Below, one piece after another: positions 1 through 8,088 of a stretch of DNA of 64,000 nt. The first letter of the stretch is position 1, and each line of letters starts with the position of its first letter. The notes under the pieces are model-generated. The model was not told the DNA's origin. It worked only from the letters and a program-made list of their open reading frames with translations, and searched no databases. This DNA comes from Bacillota bacterium. Its GTDB lineage: Bacteria > Bacillota > Clostridia > Acetivibrionales > DTU013. The position numbers were made by a program, and so were the translations under genes. The stretch is from NCBI GenBank assembly GCA_023411575.1, contig JAEYOP010000067.1:27470-91469 (forward strand), read 5' to 3'.

Positions 1-408
1 GACTGGCAGCGCACCGCCTTGGCAGCCCTATTGGGCGCAGTTACCTACCTTGCAGTTTGCGCCTTGATTTGGCTGGTATGCAAAGGCTTCGGCAGTAAAA
101 CAACCTTCGGGGATTATGCAAAATCTTGGGGACTTACTTATTTCCCTACTCTCCTGTGCGCTATCGTCGTTGCGTTTACGGAAGCCTACTTTTACTTTTT
201 CTGGAACAGTATGATTTGGGGCATGGTATTTAATATCCTGTTCTTGGGTATCCTGCTCTGGAAAACGGTACTCTATGTGCTTTACCTGCGTGAAGTGGCA
301 AAATTGAAAGGTGGCAGAATGATAGGCGCGTTCATCGTGATTGGAATATTCATTATCCTGCTTGCAATGGCCAATGGCTACTTCGGCATCAAAACACCGG
401 TGCTGTAA
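1..408 (+). CDS. Multi-pass membrane protein, 5' end outside window
   Basis: The frame is open from the first base of the window (D-W-Q-R-T-A before a TTG at 19), so the gene very probably begins upstream and only its last 135 or so codons are seen. The visible part has about four hydrophobic segments, with aromatic stretches such as YFYFFWN, and ends at a TAA at 406-408. The pattern resembles the C-terminal half of Yip1-type membrane proteins, but this is a weak resemblance and no catalytic motif is visible. It is transcribed towards the minus-strand gene at 574-1059, so it is not part of that operon. Confidence 0.6.
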   Translation, partial: DWQRTALAALLGAVTYLAVCALIWLVCKGFGSKTTFGDYAKSWGLTYFPTLLCAIVVAFTEAYFYFFWNSMIWGMVFNILFLGILLWKTVLYVLYLREVAKLKGGRMIGAFIVIGIFIILLAMANGYFGIKTPVL

Positions 409-448
409 AACAACCGGTGCTGTAAAACAATAAGAATGTTCTATAGAC

Positions 449-487
449 AAAAAGGGAACTGTCTTAAAGTTTTTCAGGACAGTCCCC
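449..487 (-). terminator. Rho-independent terminator of the metNIQ-side operon
   Basis: On the minus strand a GC-rich stem (GGGACTGTCC paired with AAGACAGTTCCC) around an A/T-rich loop is followed directly by TTTTTG. It lies just past the stop of the small membrane protein at 574 and fits the end of the transcript that starts before metN. On the plus strand the run of T is poorer, so plus-strand termination is less convincing. Confidence 0.6.
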
Positions 488-510
488 CCTTTGCGGCACG
501 ATTGCCGGAT

Positions 511-572
511 CCTCACATCTCCGAATGATCCGGCTTGCCGGTTCCTCACCTTCGAATGATCCGGCTTGCCGA
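511..572. repeat. Tandem duplication, about 31 bp unit
   Basis: The 19-mer CGAATGATCCGGCTTGCCG occurs at 522-540 and again at 553-571, each preceded by CCTCAC. Two near-identical 31-bp units stand in tandem just after the stop of the gene at 574 (minus strand). It looks like a local slippage duplication with no evident function. Confidence 0.75.
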
Positions 573-573
573 A

Positions 574-1059
574 TTACATTTTCATTATAAAAAGCTCCGG
601 GTTCAGCATGCCGAAGATCATGGCCACATGGGCCACCACCAGGAATATCCCCACAAGCGTGGCATGAAGCTTCAGCTTCCCGATCTCATCGCGTTTTCTT
701 CCGATTATGCCCGTATCCAGCAGCAGCATGCCCAGGAAGGGAACGATCCCCGCCAGGTAGAAGCCGACGGCGATCACGTCCGCGATTCCTCTCCAGCCTC
801 CCGTCGCCGTCAGCGGGATCACCGCGTTGAACAGGAGATAAATGAAGATGCCCAGGAAATACAGCCCCGCAAATATGCCTGTGAACTTGCTGACTTTTTT
901 CGCCGTGCCTTTCAGGTTCCGGGTGAACAGGATGATCAGTTCGGATATGGCCAGCGTCTCCGCGCAAATAACCGGGACCGCCATAAAGATCAGCAAGTTC
1001 CAGGGTTGATTCGTCGCAAGCAGCTCCATATAGTGTGTCATTGCATTCGTCATTCCCAT
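574..1059 (-). CDS. Small integral membrane protein, DUF6803-like
   Basis: A 161-residue protein with four or five hydrophobic helices and short loops, no signal peptide and no obvious catalytic residues. The pattern is reminiscent of small permease-like proteins of the DUF6803 type found in Clostridia, which have no assigned function. It is the last gene after metNIQ, the cyclodeaminase-family gene and the aminotransferase, separated from the latter by about 108 bases, and a terminator follows it. The start ATG at 1059 is preceded by a GGAGAATCGAT-type site. Function unknown; a role in transport or membrane association with the upstream genes is only inferred from position. Confidence 0.65.
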   Translation of the reverse strand: MGMTNAMTHYMELLATNQPWNLLIFMAVPVICAETLAISELIILFTRNLKGTAKKVSKFTGIFAGLYFLGIFIYLLFNAVIPLTATGGWRGIADVIAVGFYLAGIVPFLGMLLLDTGIIGRKRDEIGKLKLHATLVGIFLVVAHVAMIFGMLNPELFIMKM

Positions 1060-1167
1060 ATCGATTCTCCTTTTTGTACATTATTGACCCAATCATAACT
1101 GATCCAATTATAAAAGAAGAATATGTAGTTTTTATGAAGTTATCAAAAAGATTTAGGAACGGGCGAA

Positions 1168-2343
1168 TTATTTAAAACGGTACTCCGCGGCGCGGGCCGG
1201 AAGAACCGACAGCCGTTCCAGCGCCTGCTCCAGGGTTTCCTTCCGTTTGGCGAAATGGAACCGGACAAAATGGCGGACATTCTCCCGGAAGAAGCTGGAA
1301 CCGGGAACCGCGGCGACTCCGATCTCCGAAGCCATCCATTCCGCAAAATGGCTGTCCTCCGTCACGCCGAATTTCGAAACATCCACCATGACGTAGTAGG
1401 CGCCCTGGGGCGTGGAATAATCCAGTCCGATTCGCTGCAGGCCGTTCAGGAACAACTCTTTCTTCTCCGCATAAAACGCCTGCAGGTCCTCGTAATATCC
1501 GTCCCCGAAGTTCAGAGCCGTGACAGCGGCTTCCTGGAGCGGAGCCGCCGCCCCGACCGTAAGAAAGTCATGTATCTTCCGGGCTCCCTCGATGATCTTG
1601 GGAGATGCGATGATATAGCCCAGCCTCCAGCCCGTAATGGAATACGTTTTGGAAAGGGAGCTGCAGGACAGGGTCCTTTCCGCCATCCCCGGCAAGGATG
1701 CAAAATAGGTGTGCTTATAGGGTTTGAATACGATGTGCTCGTACACCTCGTCCGTTATGACATACGTATCGTATTTTTCAGCGAAACCGGCTATGATCGC
1801 CAGTTCCTCTTCGGAGAACACCTTGCCGGTCGGGTTGGAGGGATTGCACAGAATCAAAGCCTTGGGATTCTGCCGGAAAGCCGCCTCCAACAGGTCTACA
1901 TCAAAATCGAAATAGGGTGGCTTCAGCGGGACAAAAATCGGCTGCGCGCCTGAAAGGATGGCGTCGGCGGCATAATTTTCATAAAAGGGGGAAAATACGA
2001 TGACCTTGTCCCCCGGGTTGCAAACGGTCATCATCGCCGCCATCATTGCTTCGGTGCTTCCGCAGGTAACGACGATCTGGCTGTCCAGGTCGATTTCCAG
2101 CCCCATGAACCGGGACTGCTTTCTTGCCAGGGCCTCCCGGAAATTCCGGGCGCCCCAGGTTACGGAATATTGATGGATGCTCCCCCGGGCGACCCGTTCA
2201 AGGGCTTCCTTCAACTCCTCCGGCGGATCAAAATCCGGATACCCCTGGGAAAGATTGATTGCATCGTATTGCTGCGCGATCCGGGTCATCCTTCGGATCA
2301 CCGAATCCGTAAAGTAGTCCAGTTTACCGCTTAATTCCTTCAT
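1168..2343 (-). CDS. Class I/II PLP-dependent aminotransferase
   Basis: A 391-residue fold-type I aminotransferase. The PLP lysine lies in SLSKTYSITGWR (K232), the pyridine-binding Asp in VITDEVYEH (D198) and the phosphate/substrate loop is CNPSNPTGK (166-174). The sequence is of the aspartate/methionine/kynurenine aminotransferase type, so it probably moves an amino group between an amino acid and 2-oxoglutarate or a related keto acid in the cytoplasm. The ATG at 2343 is preferred because GGAGGCGGGT precedes it; the longest frame begins at a TTG at 2361. It follows the cyclodeaminase-family gene by 27 bases and lies in the same run as metNIQ, which hints at methionine or another sulfur amino acid as substrate (inference). 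Confidence 0.85.
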   Translation of the reverse strand: MKELSGKLDYFTDSVIRRMTRIAQQYDAINLSQGYPDFDPPEELKEALERVARGSIHQYSVTWGARNFREALARKQSRFMGLEIDLDSQIVVTCGSTEAMMAAMMTVCNPGDKVIVFSPFYENYAADAILSGAQPIFVPLKPPYFDFDVDLLEAAFRQNPKALILCNPSNPTGKVFSEEELAIIAGFAEKYDTYVITDEVYEHIVFKPYKHTYFASLPGMAERTLSCSSLSKTYSITGWRLGYIIASPKIIEGARKIHDFLTVGAAAPLQEAAVTALNFGDGYYEDLQAFYAEKKELFLNGLQRIGLDYSTPQGAYYVMVDVSKFGVTEDSHFAEWMASEIGVAAVPGSSFFRENVRHFVRFHFAKRKETLEQALERLSVLPARAAEYRFK

Positions 2344-2370
2344 ACCCGCCTCCAGCCCCAATATTATCGA

Positions 2371-3396
2371 TCACAGCGGCAGCTTTCTGCCGATTCCAAG
2401 CTCCAGCGCACGGTCGAACAGGACCCGGACCATCATCATGTCTTCCACGGCCATGCCCACGTTATTGCAGACGATGAGCTCCTCCGGGTTTTCCCTCCCC
2501 TTCCGGAGCCCGGCCGCCACCTCCCCCGTTTCCCCGTAAACGGCAGGCAGGCCTTCCGGATAGTACCCATAGCCGATCAGCAGGTTGTGCTGCTCGACGC
2601 TGTCCAGCAAATACTTGTCCGCCCGTTTCATTGTAGCATCTTCATACAGGGAATGGCAATCGCACAAAAGAAGGGTCTGCCCTTTCCCGATCCAGGCATC
2701 CTTGATCTCCGGCTCCGGTTTTTCCGTAATCACCGTGGCGGAAGCCAGGACCTCCGAGCTTTTTGCGATCTCCTCAAAGGATTCCGCCTTGACGATTTTC
2801 GCCCCGATTCCGGGCTGCAGGTCCCGGATCAGCTTATCCGCCGCCGGTTCGTAGGTATCGAAGACATATATTTTTTTCAGCCGCGGAAGGACCTTGCTGA
2901 TGTTGGCTACATGCTGGCGTCCCTGAACGCCGCAGCCGATCATGCCGAAGCTTTCCGCATTGGCGTCGGCCAGGTATTTTGCGGCAACATAGCTGACGGC
3001 GGGCGTCCTCATTTCCGTTACGTAGATGCAGTCCATGATGCATAGCGGACAGCCGGATTCATGGTCGTTGAATAGGATCAGGCCGTTCGCCTGGCTGTAT
3101 CCGAAGCGTTCCCTGTTGTCCGGGTAGCAGGAGCCCCATTTGATTCCGCTGGCGAAGGCTTCCGGTATATAGGCGGGCATTGCATGGAAAAAGGTGTTTT
3201 TCAGCGGATGGATCCCTATTTTGGCGGGCATTTCCGCCTTTTTGGTGCTGTATGCGACCAACGCCTTTTCCGTGCTTTCCAGGATTTCCTCGTGGGTGAT
3301 CGGTATTTTTCTGCATTCCTCCTGCGTCAGATACAGGACTTCCCTGCTGATTTCAAGGTACCCGGATATCCAGGACCTGTATTCCATACTGTTCAT
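2371..3396 (-). CDS. Ornithine cyclodeaminase / mu-crystallin family protein
   Basis: A 341-residue protein of the OCD/mu-crystallin family, which comprises NAD(P)-dependent imine-forming or ketimine-reducing enzymes. A Rossmann nucleotide site is visible as GMIGCGVQGRQH (151-162), preceded by the family block MRTPAVSYVAAKYL (129-142). The ATG at 3396 is chosen because GAGGAGGAAGCC precedes it; the longest frame would add 37 residues of unlikely N-terminus. Its neighbours are metQ upstream (gap about 147 bases) and the aminotransferase 27 bases downstream, so amine and keto acid chemistry are coupled here. The substrate cannot be read from sequence. A second, distinct member of the family lies at 56921. 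Confidence 0.8.
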   Translation of the reverse strand: MNSMEYRSWISGYLEISREVLYLTQEECRKIPITHEEILESTEKALVAYSTKKAEMPAKIGIHPLKNTFFHAMPAYIPEAFASGIKWGSCYPDNRERFGYSQANGLILFNDHESGCPLCIMDCIYVTEMRTPAVSYVAAKYLADANAESFGMIGCGVQGRQHVANISKVLPRLKKIYVFDTYEPAADKLIRDLQPGIGAKIVKAESFEEIAKSSEVLASATVITEKPEPEIKDAWIGKGQTLLLCDCHSLYEDATMKRADKYLLDSVEQHNLLIGYGYYPEGLPAVYGETGEVAAGLRKGRENPEELIVCNNVGMAVEDMMMVRVLFDRALELGIGRKLPL

Positions 3397-3543
3397 GGCT
3401 TCCTCCTCAATAAACGGGCCGGAAAGGAACGACCCCGCAATTCGTCGGTCTGAAGTCCATTTCCGGCCGTTTCCCGTTCTGCTGATTTTTAAGTACTCTT
3501 GATCCATCGGACCGGCAATCGGTCCGCCAAGCCCTGAATTTCC

Positions 3544-4446
3544 TTAGAATACCGGTATTACCGCCCCTTTATAGGTCTCATTGATGAAATCCCGGACTTC
3601 CGGTGAAGTAATCACTTCATCCAGGAGCTTGATCTCTTCCCTGTTTTCATCGCCGGTACGGACCGTGATGATGTTGGCAAAGGTCTGCGCCGCCAGAGAA
3701 TCCTTGTCCTCGGCTTTCAGGGCATCCGTTGCCGCATTGAGCCCCGCTTCAATGGCGTAGTTTCCGTTGATGACGGCAAGGTTGACGTCCGGCAGGGACC
3801 TGGAGATCTGTGCGGCCTCCAACTCCTGGATCTTGATGTTCTTGGGGTTTTCAACGATGTCCTTGACGGTGGCTTCCAGCCCGGCTCCGTCCTTGACCTT
3901 CAGGATTCCCGCGGACTGGAGCAGCAGCAGCGCCCTGGCTTCATTCGTCGTATCGTTCGGCACGGCTATGGTATCGCCGTCCTTCAGTTCCTCCAGGGTC
4001 TTCGTTTTGCCCGGATAAAGTCCGAGGGGTTCGAAATGGACCGGAACCGTGGCACTCAGCTGGGTGTTGTTCTTCTTGTTGAAATCATTCAAATACGGAA
4101 CGTGCTGGAAGTAATTAGCGTCCAGTTCCTTGTTCTGCAGGGCCAGATTCGGCTGTACATAGTCGGTGAATTCGACGATCTGCAGGTCGATTCCCTTTTC
4201 CTTCAGCAAGGGGGTGATGAACTTCAGAATCTCTCCGTGAGGCGTGGGAACCGCGCCGACCTTCAATACCTTAAGTTCCTTTTGTTCCGCCGGAGCAGAG
4301 GTTTCCTGCACCGCCGCGGAAGTCTCCTCCACCGCCTGCGTCTCTGTCGCGCCGGCCTCCTCCGTTTTTGTGCCGCATGCAGCCAGCCCCATTGTCAGGA
4401 GCAGACCAATTGCCAATAAAACCGCCGTGATTTTTACCTTTTTCAT
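3544..4446 (-). CDS. metQ: MetQ/NlpA-type substrate-binding lipoprotein
   Basis: A 300-residue lipoprotein of the NlpA/MetQ family, which captures methionine or related sulfur compounds outside the membrane and delivers them to MetNI. The signal peptide ends in the lipobox LAAC with Cys24 as the lipidated residue. A low-complexity linker rich in A, E and T (about 26-55) leads to the binding domain, which begins with VLKVGAVPTPHGEIL and contains the family segment GDTIAVPNDTTNEARALLLLQ. AAGGAGGTCATCAAG precedes the ATG. It is the third gene of metN-metI-metQ. Confidence 0.92.
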   Translation of the reverse strand: MKKVKITAVLLAIGLLLTMGLAACGTKTEEAGATETQAVEETSAAVQETSAPAEQKELKVLKVGAVPTPHGEILKFITPLLKEKGIDLQIVEFTDYVQPNLALQNKELDANYFQHVPYLNDFNKKNNTQLSATVPVHFEPLGLYPGKTKTLEELKDGDTIAVPNDTTNEARALLLLQSAGILKVKDGAGLEATVKDIVENPKNIKIQELEAAQISRSLPDVNLAVINGNYAIEAGLNAATDALKAEDKDSLAAQTFANIITVRTGDENREEIKLLDEVITSPEVRDFINETYKGAVIPVF

Positions 4447-4476
4447 TCTTGATGACCTCCTTTAATATAGTGGTTT

Positions 4477-5151
4477 TTATTTATTTTTCTTGTCAATTTT
4501 ACGTGACAAAAAATTTCCCGTACTTTGAATTACCTGGACAATCAGAATCAGGAGCAGGATGGTCAGGATCATCAGATCCTTCTGGTACCGGTAATACCCG
4601 TAGCGTATTGCAATATCCCCCAGCCCGCCCCCGCCTACCGCGCCGGCCATGGCCGAGTATCCCACAAGGGTGATGGTGGTGATGGAAAGCCCCAGGATCA
4701 GCGACGGCATTGTTTCAGGGATCATGACCTTCCCGATGATTTCCCGCGGGGACGCCCCTATGGATTGGGCGGCTTCGATCATTCCCCGGTCCGCTTCCTT
4801 CAGCGAGGTTTCCACCATGCGGGCGACAAACGGGATCGCTCCGACCACCAGGGGGACGACGGACGCCGTCGGTCCGATGGTGGTGCCGACTACGAACCGG
4901 GTGAAGGGAATAATCGCTATCAGAAGGATTATGAAAGGAACGGAGCGGGTGACGTTGATGATCCAGCCCAAAATGCTGTTGAGCTTTGGATTGGGCAATA
5001 TATGTTTTTTGTCCGTGATGACAAGGATTACGCCGAGGGGGAGTCCGAACAGATAGGCAAATGCAGTTGCCAGCACAGTCATGTAGAGGGTGTCGATCGT
5101 ACCTTTTCCCAGCATATCCAGATATTCTGCAATAACGCTACTGTTCAGCAT
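4477..5151 (-). CDS. metI: MetI-type ABC permease
   Basis: A 224-residue inner-membrane permease with five or six hydrophobic helices and the ABC contact loop typical of MetI (EAAQSIGASPREIIGKVMIPE, seen within about residues 135-155). With MetN and MetQ it forms a methionine-type importer. Its ATG overlaps the last 14 bases of metN, and GAGGTGTTGAAGC lies inside the end of metN, so translation is probably coupled. Confidence 0.92.
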   Translation of the reverse strand: MLNSSVIAEYLDMLGKGTIDTLYMTVLATAFAYLFGLPLGVILVITDKKHILPNPKLNSILGWIINVTRSVPFIILLIAIIPFTRFVVGTTIGPTASVVPLVVGAIPFVARMVETSLKEADRGMIEAAQSIGASPREIIGKVMIPETMPSLILGLSITTITLVGYSAMAGAVGGGGLGDIAIRYGYYRYQKDLMILTILLLILIVQVIQSTGNFLSRKIDKKNK

Positions 5152-6163
5152 GCTTCAACACCTCATAGGTCAGATTGATTGCCCGTATATACTCCATTGC
5201 CCTTACCACCGAAGCTTCCTCTCCGGTCAGTTCCAGAACCAGTTCTCCCAGCGGAGCGCCCTGGATATAATCGATATTTCCGAAGAGGATATTCGCATCA
5301 ATGCCGAATTCCCTGACCAGCGTGGAAACCACCGGCTTAAGCGCCGATTTTCCGGTAAAGGTCACCCGGATCCGGCGGCTGAACCCGTTCCCTCTTATAA
5401 GGGAATCCACATCCTGCGGCAGGGACTTGCCGGAATATCCGAAAAGCTTCCGGGCGGCTTCCGACTTCGGAAAGGAAAATACGTCGATCACGGAGCCGGC
5501 CTCTACAATGTGGTTGTTGTCTATAACGGCGACCCGGTCGCATATTTCCCGGATGACGCCCATTTCATGGGTAATCAGGACGATGGTCAGTCCAAGCTGC
5601 CGGTTTATTTCCTTCAGCAGTTCAAGGATGGACTTTGTGGTCAGGGGGTCCAGCGCCGAGGTCGCCTCATCGCACAACAGCACCTTCGGTTTGTTGGCCA
5701 GGGCCCTGGCAATGGCAACCCTCTGCTTTTGCCCGCCGCTCAACTGGGACGGATAGGCTTTTGTCTTATCCGACAGGCCCACCAGCTCTAGCAGTTCCTC
5801 GGTTCTTTCCCGTATTTCCTTTTTGGGAACGCCTGCGATCTCCAGCGGGAATGCCACATTTCCGGCGACCGTCCTTTGCATCAGCAGGTTGAAGTGCTGG
5901 AAAATCATCCCCAGGGAGCTTCTCAGGCTTCGCAGCTCCGCCCCCCTCAAATCCGTGATTTCCCGGCCGTCTATCCTTATGCTCCCGGAGGTGGGCTTTT
6001 CAAGCAGATTCATGCAGCGGATCAGGGTGCTTTTCCCTGCGCCGCTCAATCCGATGATTCCGAAAATTTCTCCTTTTTCCACCTGCAGATTGATCTGGTC
6101 AAGAGCCGTTATCGAACCCGAATCACTGGTATACACTTTTTTTAAGTCTGTAATCGTAATCAT
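5138..6163 (-). CDS. metN: MetN-type ABC transporter ATPase
   Basis: A 341-residue ATP-binding subunit. The Walker A motif is GLSGAGKST, the signature is LSGGQKQRVAIARAL, Walker B is VLLCDEATSALD, and the C-terminal ~100 residues form the NIL/ACT-like regulatory domain that senses methionine in the MetN family. The ATG at 6163 is preferred, with GTGAGGG five bases upstream; a GTG at 6175 is the only longer alternative and overlaps that site. First gene of the operon, behind a consensus promoter about 170 bases upstream. Confidence 0.93.
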   Translation of the reverse strand: MITITDLKKVYTSDSGSITALDQINLQVEKGEIFGIIGLSGAGKSTLIRCMNLLEKPTSGSIRIDGREITDLRGAELRSLRSSLGMIFQHFNLLMQRTVAGNVAFPLEIAGVPKKEIRERTEELLELVGLSDKTKAYPSQLSGGQKQRVAIARALANKPKVLLCDEATSALDPLTTKSILELLKEINRQLGLTIVLITHEMGVIREICDRVAVIDNNHIVEAGSVIDVFSFPKSEAARKLFGYSGKSLPQDVDSLIRGNGFSRRIRVTFTGKSALKPVVSTLVREFGIDANILFGNIDYIQGAPLGELVLELTGEEASVVRAMEYIRAINLTYEVLKHAEQ

Positions 6164-6190
6164 GCCGGCCCTCACTTTTAAATGTAAGTA

Positions 6191-6199
6191 TATATGTTT
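6191..6199 (+). promoter_or_regulatory. TATATGTTT motif in the metN leader
   Basis: One of five copies of TATATGTTT found next to genes of the sulfur-related operons (others at 12034, 25220, 25302, 25379). Here it is in GTAAGTATATATGTTTAC, about 28 bases upstream of the metN start and well downstream of the promoter. Operator function is inferred from recurrence. Confidence 0.4.
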
Positions 6200-6329
6200 A
6201 CTCGGGTTTTGGTGAAAAATTTTTTCTTTTTACTGCCCCCATTGGGAACAGTTGCCTAAGGATTTTGCCTGCGCTGTGTTTGTATGTATTCCTTAGTATT
6301 TCTATTTGTTTAGTCGGTTATTGAAAATG

Positions 6330-6358
6330 ATTCTACCACCTTTCCCTATCCTTGTCAA
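6330..6358 (-). promoter_or_regulatory. Sigma-A type promoter of metNIQ operon
   Basis: On the minus strand TTGACA (6358-6353), a 17-base spacer and TAGAAT (6335-6330) form a near-consensus promoter. It would give a leader of about 160 bases before metN. I looked in that leader for S-box, T-box and cobalamin-type consensus and did not recognise one. Confidence 0.75.
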
Positions 6359-6887
6359 TGCTTTATGAAAATTCTCAACGATTCTCAATAACATTTTCAC
6401 TGATTTTCATCAATCCTCAGTTGGCAAAGTAAAAGCAACCTTGGTGGATAAGGCGCAATAGACGGATAAGGCGGAGTATCGTGCGGGTCGCCGGTGACTT
6501 CGAAGCGATCTGCGGAGGTGCTTGCTGTAAGAAACGGCAGGGGCTGCTTGTTGAGCATCCTGTTTCATGCTCCGAAGCCAAGCTGCCTGGTACGAGTGTT
6601 ATGAAGAGCGACTGGAAAGACCCGGGAGACAGGACTTCTATGCTGAACTGTGCTTTGGTGGCGGAGTAGAACCACTGCAGCAGGTGCTTTAAAACAGGAT
6701 CGAAACAAGCGGCCCCTGCCGGCTTCATCCCTGAGGCGTTTCCTACCCGCGGTCTTTTCTTCGCCCTTCCTCCTTAATTTGCCTTATCCGCTTACTTCGC
6801 CTTATCCGCCTTATCCGCCTTATTCGCCCTATCCGTCTATTGCGGACCCTCTCAATAGAAGGCACAATATCTGTCGGTTGCCGTTCC
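6359..6887. other. Gene-free region with a nested inverted-repeat element
   Basis: No convincing gene. Outer arms CGCAATAGACGGATAAGGCG (6454-6473) and its near-perfect inverse at 6825-6844 (19 of 20) enclose an inner stem of 18 pairs (6535-6552 with 6704-6721) that continues, after a 3-4 base internal loop, with 9 pairs (6557-6565 with 6692-6700). The inner stem's only non-Watson-Crick pair is U-G if the plus strand is transcribed, but C-A on the minus strand. Short frames inside (for example 6417-6728 minus) lack a ribosome binding site and look accidental. It could be a structured RNA or a non-autonomous mobile element; no flanking duplication is visible. Confidence 0.6.
6773..6844. repeat. 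Nine-base tandem repeat CCTTATCCG
   Basis: About eight 9-base units close to CCTTATCCG stand in tandem (CCTTATCCG, CTTACTTCG, CCTTATCCG, CCTTATCCG, CCTTATTCG, CCCTATCCG, TCTATTGCG). The same unit in inverse (GGATAAGGC) appears at 6445-6475 on the other side of the structured element, so the two repeat blocks form its outer arms. Confidence 0.8.
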
Positions 6888-8024
6888 CTATTTCAAATGC
6901 CGGCAACTGTCCAGCAGCCGTTCTACCTCCTCTTCCGTATTGAAAAACGACACGGAAGCCCTGACGCTGTTCAGCTCATTTATAACGCGAATGGAAATGC
7001 CCTGCTTCTCCAAGGATTCCACAACGGCGGCCGGCTGGAGTCCTTCCGCCCGGAAGCTCGTCAGGCCCGCCGCCGCAAGCGGTGTGACCAGGGAGATGCC
7101 GGATATCCGGGCAAGCTCCCTGCGTAGCAGCTCATTCAATTCCTGGATGCGCCGGTAAGCCCATTCCAGGCCCACCTCCTCCCGGATCCAGCCAAGGCTG
7201 GCCTGAAGGCCGGCCAGCGCAGGCATATAGGGCAACGCCCCCTCAAAACGCCTCATATCGTCGTGGAAACGGTACTCCCCGCTGTAGCGGAATTCTCCGA
7301 CGGAGCCGTATCCCACAAAAAGCGGCCGGATTTCTTCCCTCCTGTCCTTTCGGATAAACAGCGCTCCCGTGCCCTGGGGGCCGCAGAGCCATTTCTGACC
7401 CGGAATGCTGTAATAATCGACGTCGAGGTCCCTTACATCCAGCGGAATCGCACCGGCGGACTGGGCTCCGTCCAGGAGAACCGGTACCCCGTGCTGATGG
7501 GCCAGCCGGATGAGCTCCTTCACCGGCAGGACGGCGCCGCTGCTGAAGGAGACGTGGGATAAGGCGATCAGCCTGGTCCTGGCTGTGATCCGGGATGCTA
7601 CCGCCTCAACCGGGTCCGGCGCGGAAGGAGCGGTTTTGATCCGGACAGCCTCCCTGTCCCTCAGCAGGAAAAGCGGAAGCAGCAGGGCAGGATGCTCCGC
7701 GTCGGATGTAATGACTTCGTCTCCGGCGTTCCAGCTCATCCCCCACACTATCAGGTTGATCCCGTCCGTCGTGCTGCGGGTCACCGCGATTTCCTCCGGC
7801 TGCGCATGGAGCAGTCCGGCGATCTGGCCGCGCAGACCTTCCGTTAGGAGCCTTCTCCGCCCCAGCGCCTCTTTCCCCATTCTCCCGGTTTCCAGCTCAA
7901 AAACCTGCTGCCGGCGGATTTCTTCCATTGCTGCAAGCGGCAGCGGTCCCGCCCCTCCGGTATTCATGAAAACCGTGTTCCGAAGCGCGGGAAGCTGACT
8001 TCGGATTGATTCAACAAGCTCCAT
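6888..8024 (-). CDS. Class V PLP enzyme, likely C-S lyase
   Basis: A 378-residue fold-type I, class V PLP enzyme of the NifS superfamily. The PLP lysine is in SIPGQKWLCGPQGTG, with LLDGAQSAGAIPLD supplying the cofactor Asp. The catalytic Cys loop of cysteine desulfurases near the C-terminus is absent: the segment reads IRVINELNSVRASVSFFNT. That argues for a Cys-independent lyase of the cysteine/cystine C-S lyase or isopenicillin-N-epimerase-like group. It ends the operon that begins with a cystine-type binding protein and contains an M20D deacylase, so cleavage of an imported sulfur amino acid is a good inference. ATG at 8024 has GAGGGA upstream; longer starts lack a site. Confidence 0.78.
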   Translation of the reverse strand: MELVESIRSQLPALRNTVFMNTGGAGPLPLAAMEEIRRQQVFELETGRMGKEALGRRRLLTEGLRGQIAGLLHAQPEEIAVTRSTTDGINLIVWGMSWNAGDEVITSDAEHPALLLPLFLLRDREAVRIKTAPSAPDPVEAVASRITARTRLIALSHVSFSSGAVLPVKELIRLAHQHGVPVLLDGAQSAGAIPLDVRDLDVDYYSIPGQKWLCGPQGTGALFIRKDRREEIRPLFVGYGSVGEFRYSGEYRFHDDMRRFEGALPYMPALAGLQASLGWIREEVGLEWAYRRIQELNELLRRELARISGISLVTPLAAAGLTSFRAEGLQPAAVVESLEKQGISIRVINELNSVRASVSFFNTEEEVERLLDSCRHLK

Positions 8025-8088
8025 CGCTCCAAATCCCTCCTTGTGCTCTCCTATAATTGCATTCGCCTGATATTCCTCCGACATTCCC

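Noticed and set aside
3508..3530. Terminator between metQ and the cyclodeaminase-family gene
   Set aside because: CGGACCG/CGGTCCG forms a neat 7-bp hairpin but no T-run follows on either strand.
6176..6330. SAM (S-box), T-box or cobalamin riboswitch in the metN leader
   Set aside because: I looked for the conserved core motifs and did not find them.
6417..6728. Minus-strand frame of 103 codons in the structured element
   Set aside because: No ribosome binding site, no homology recognised, and it is made of the stem-forming repeats.
6888..8024. NifS-type cysteine desulfurase supplying Fe-S clusters for the nitrogenase-like genes
   Set aside because: The catalytic Cys loop near the C-terminus is absent, so a C-S lyase type is more likely.
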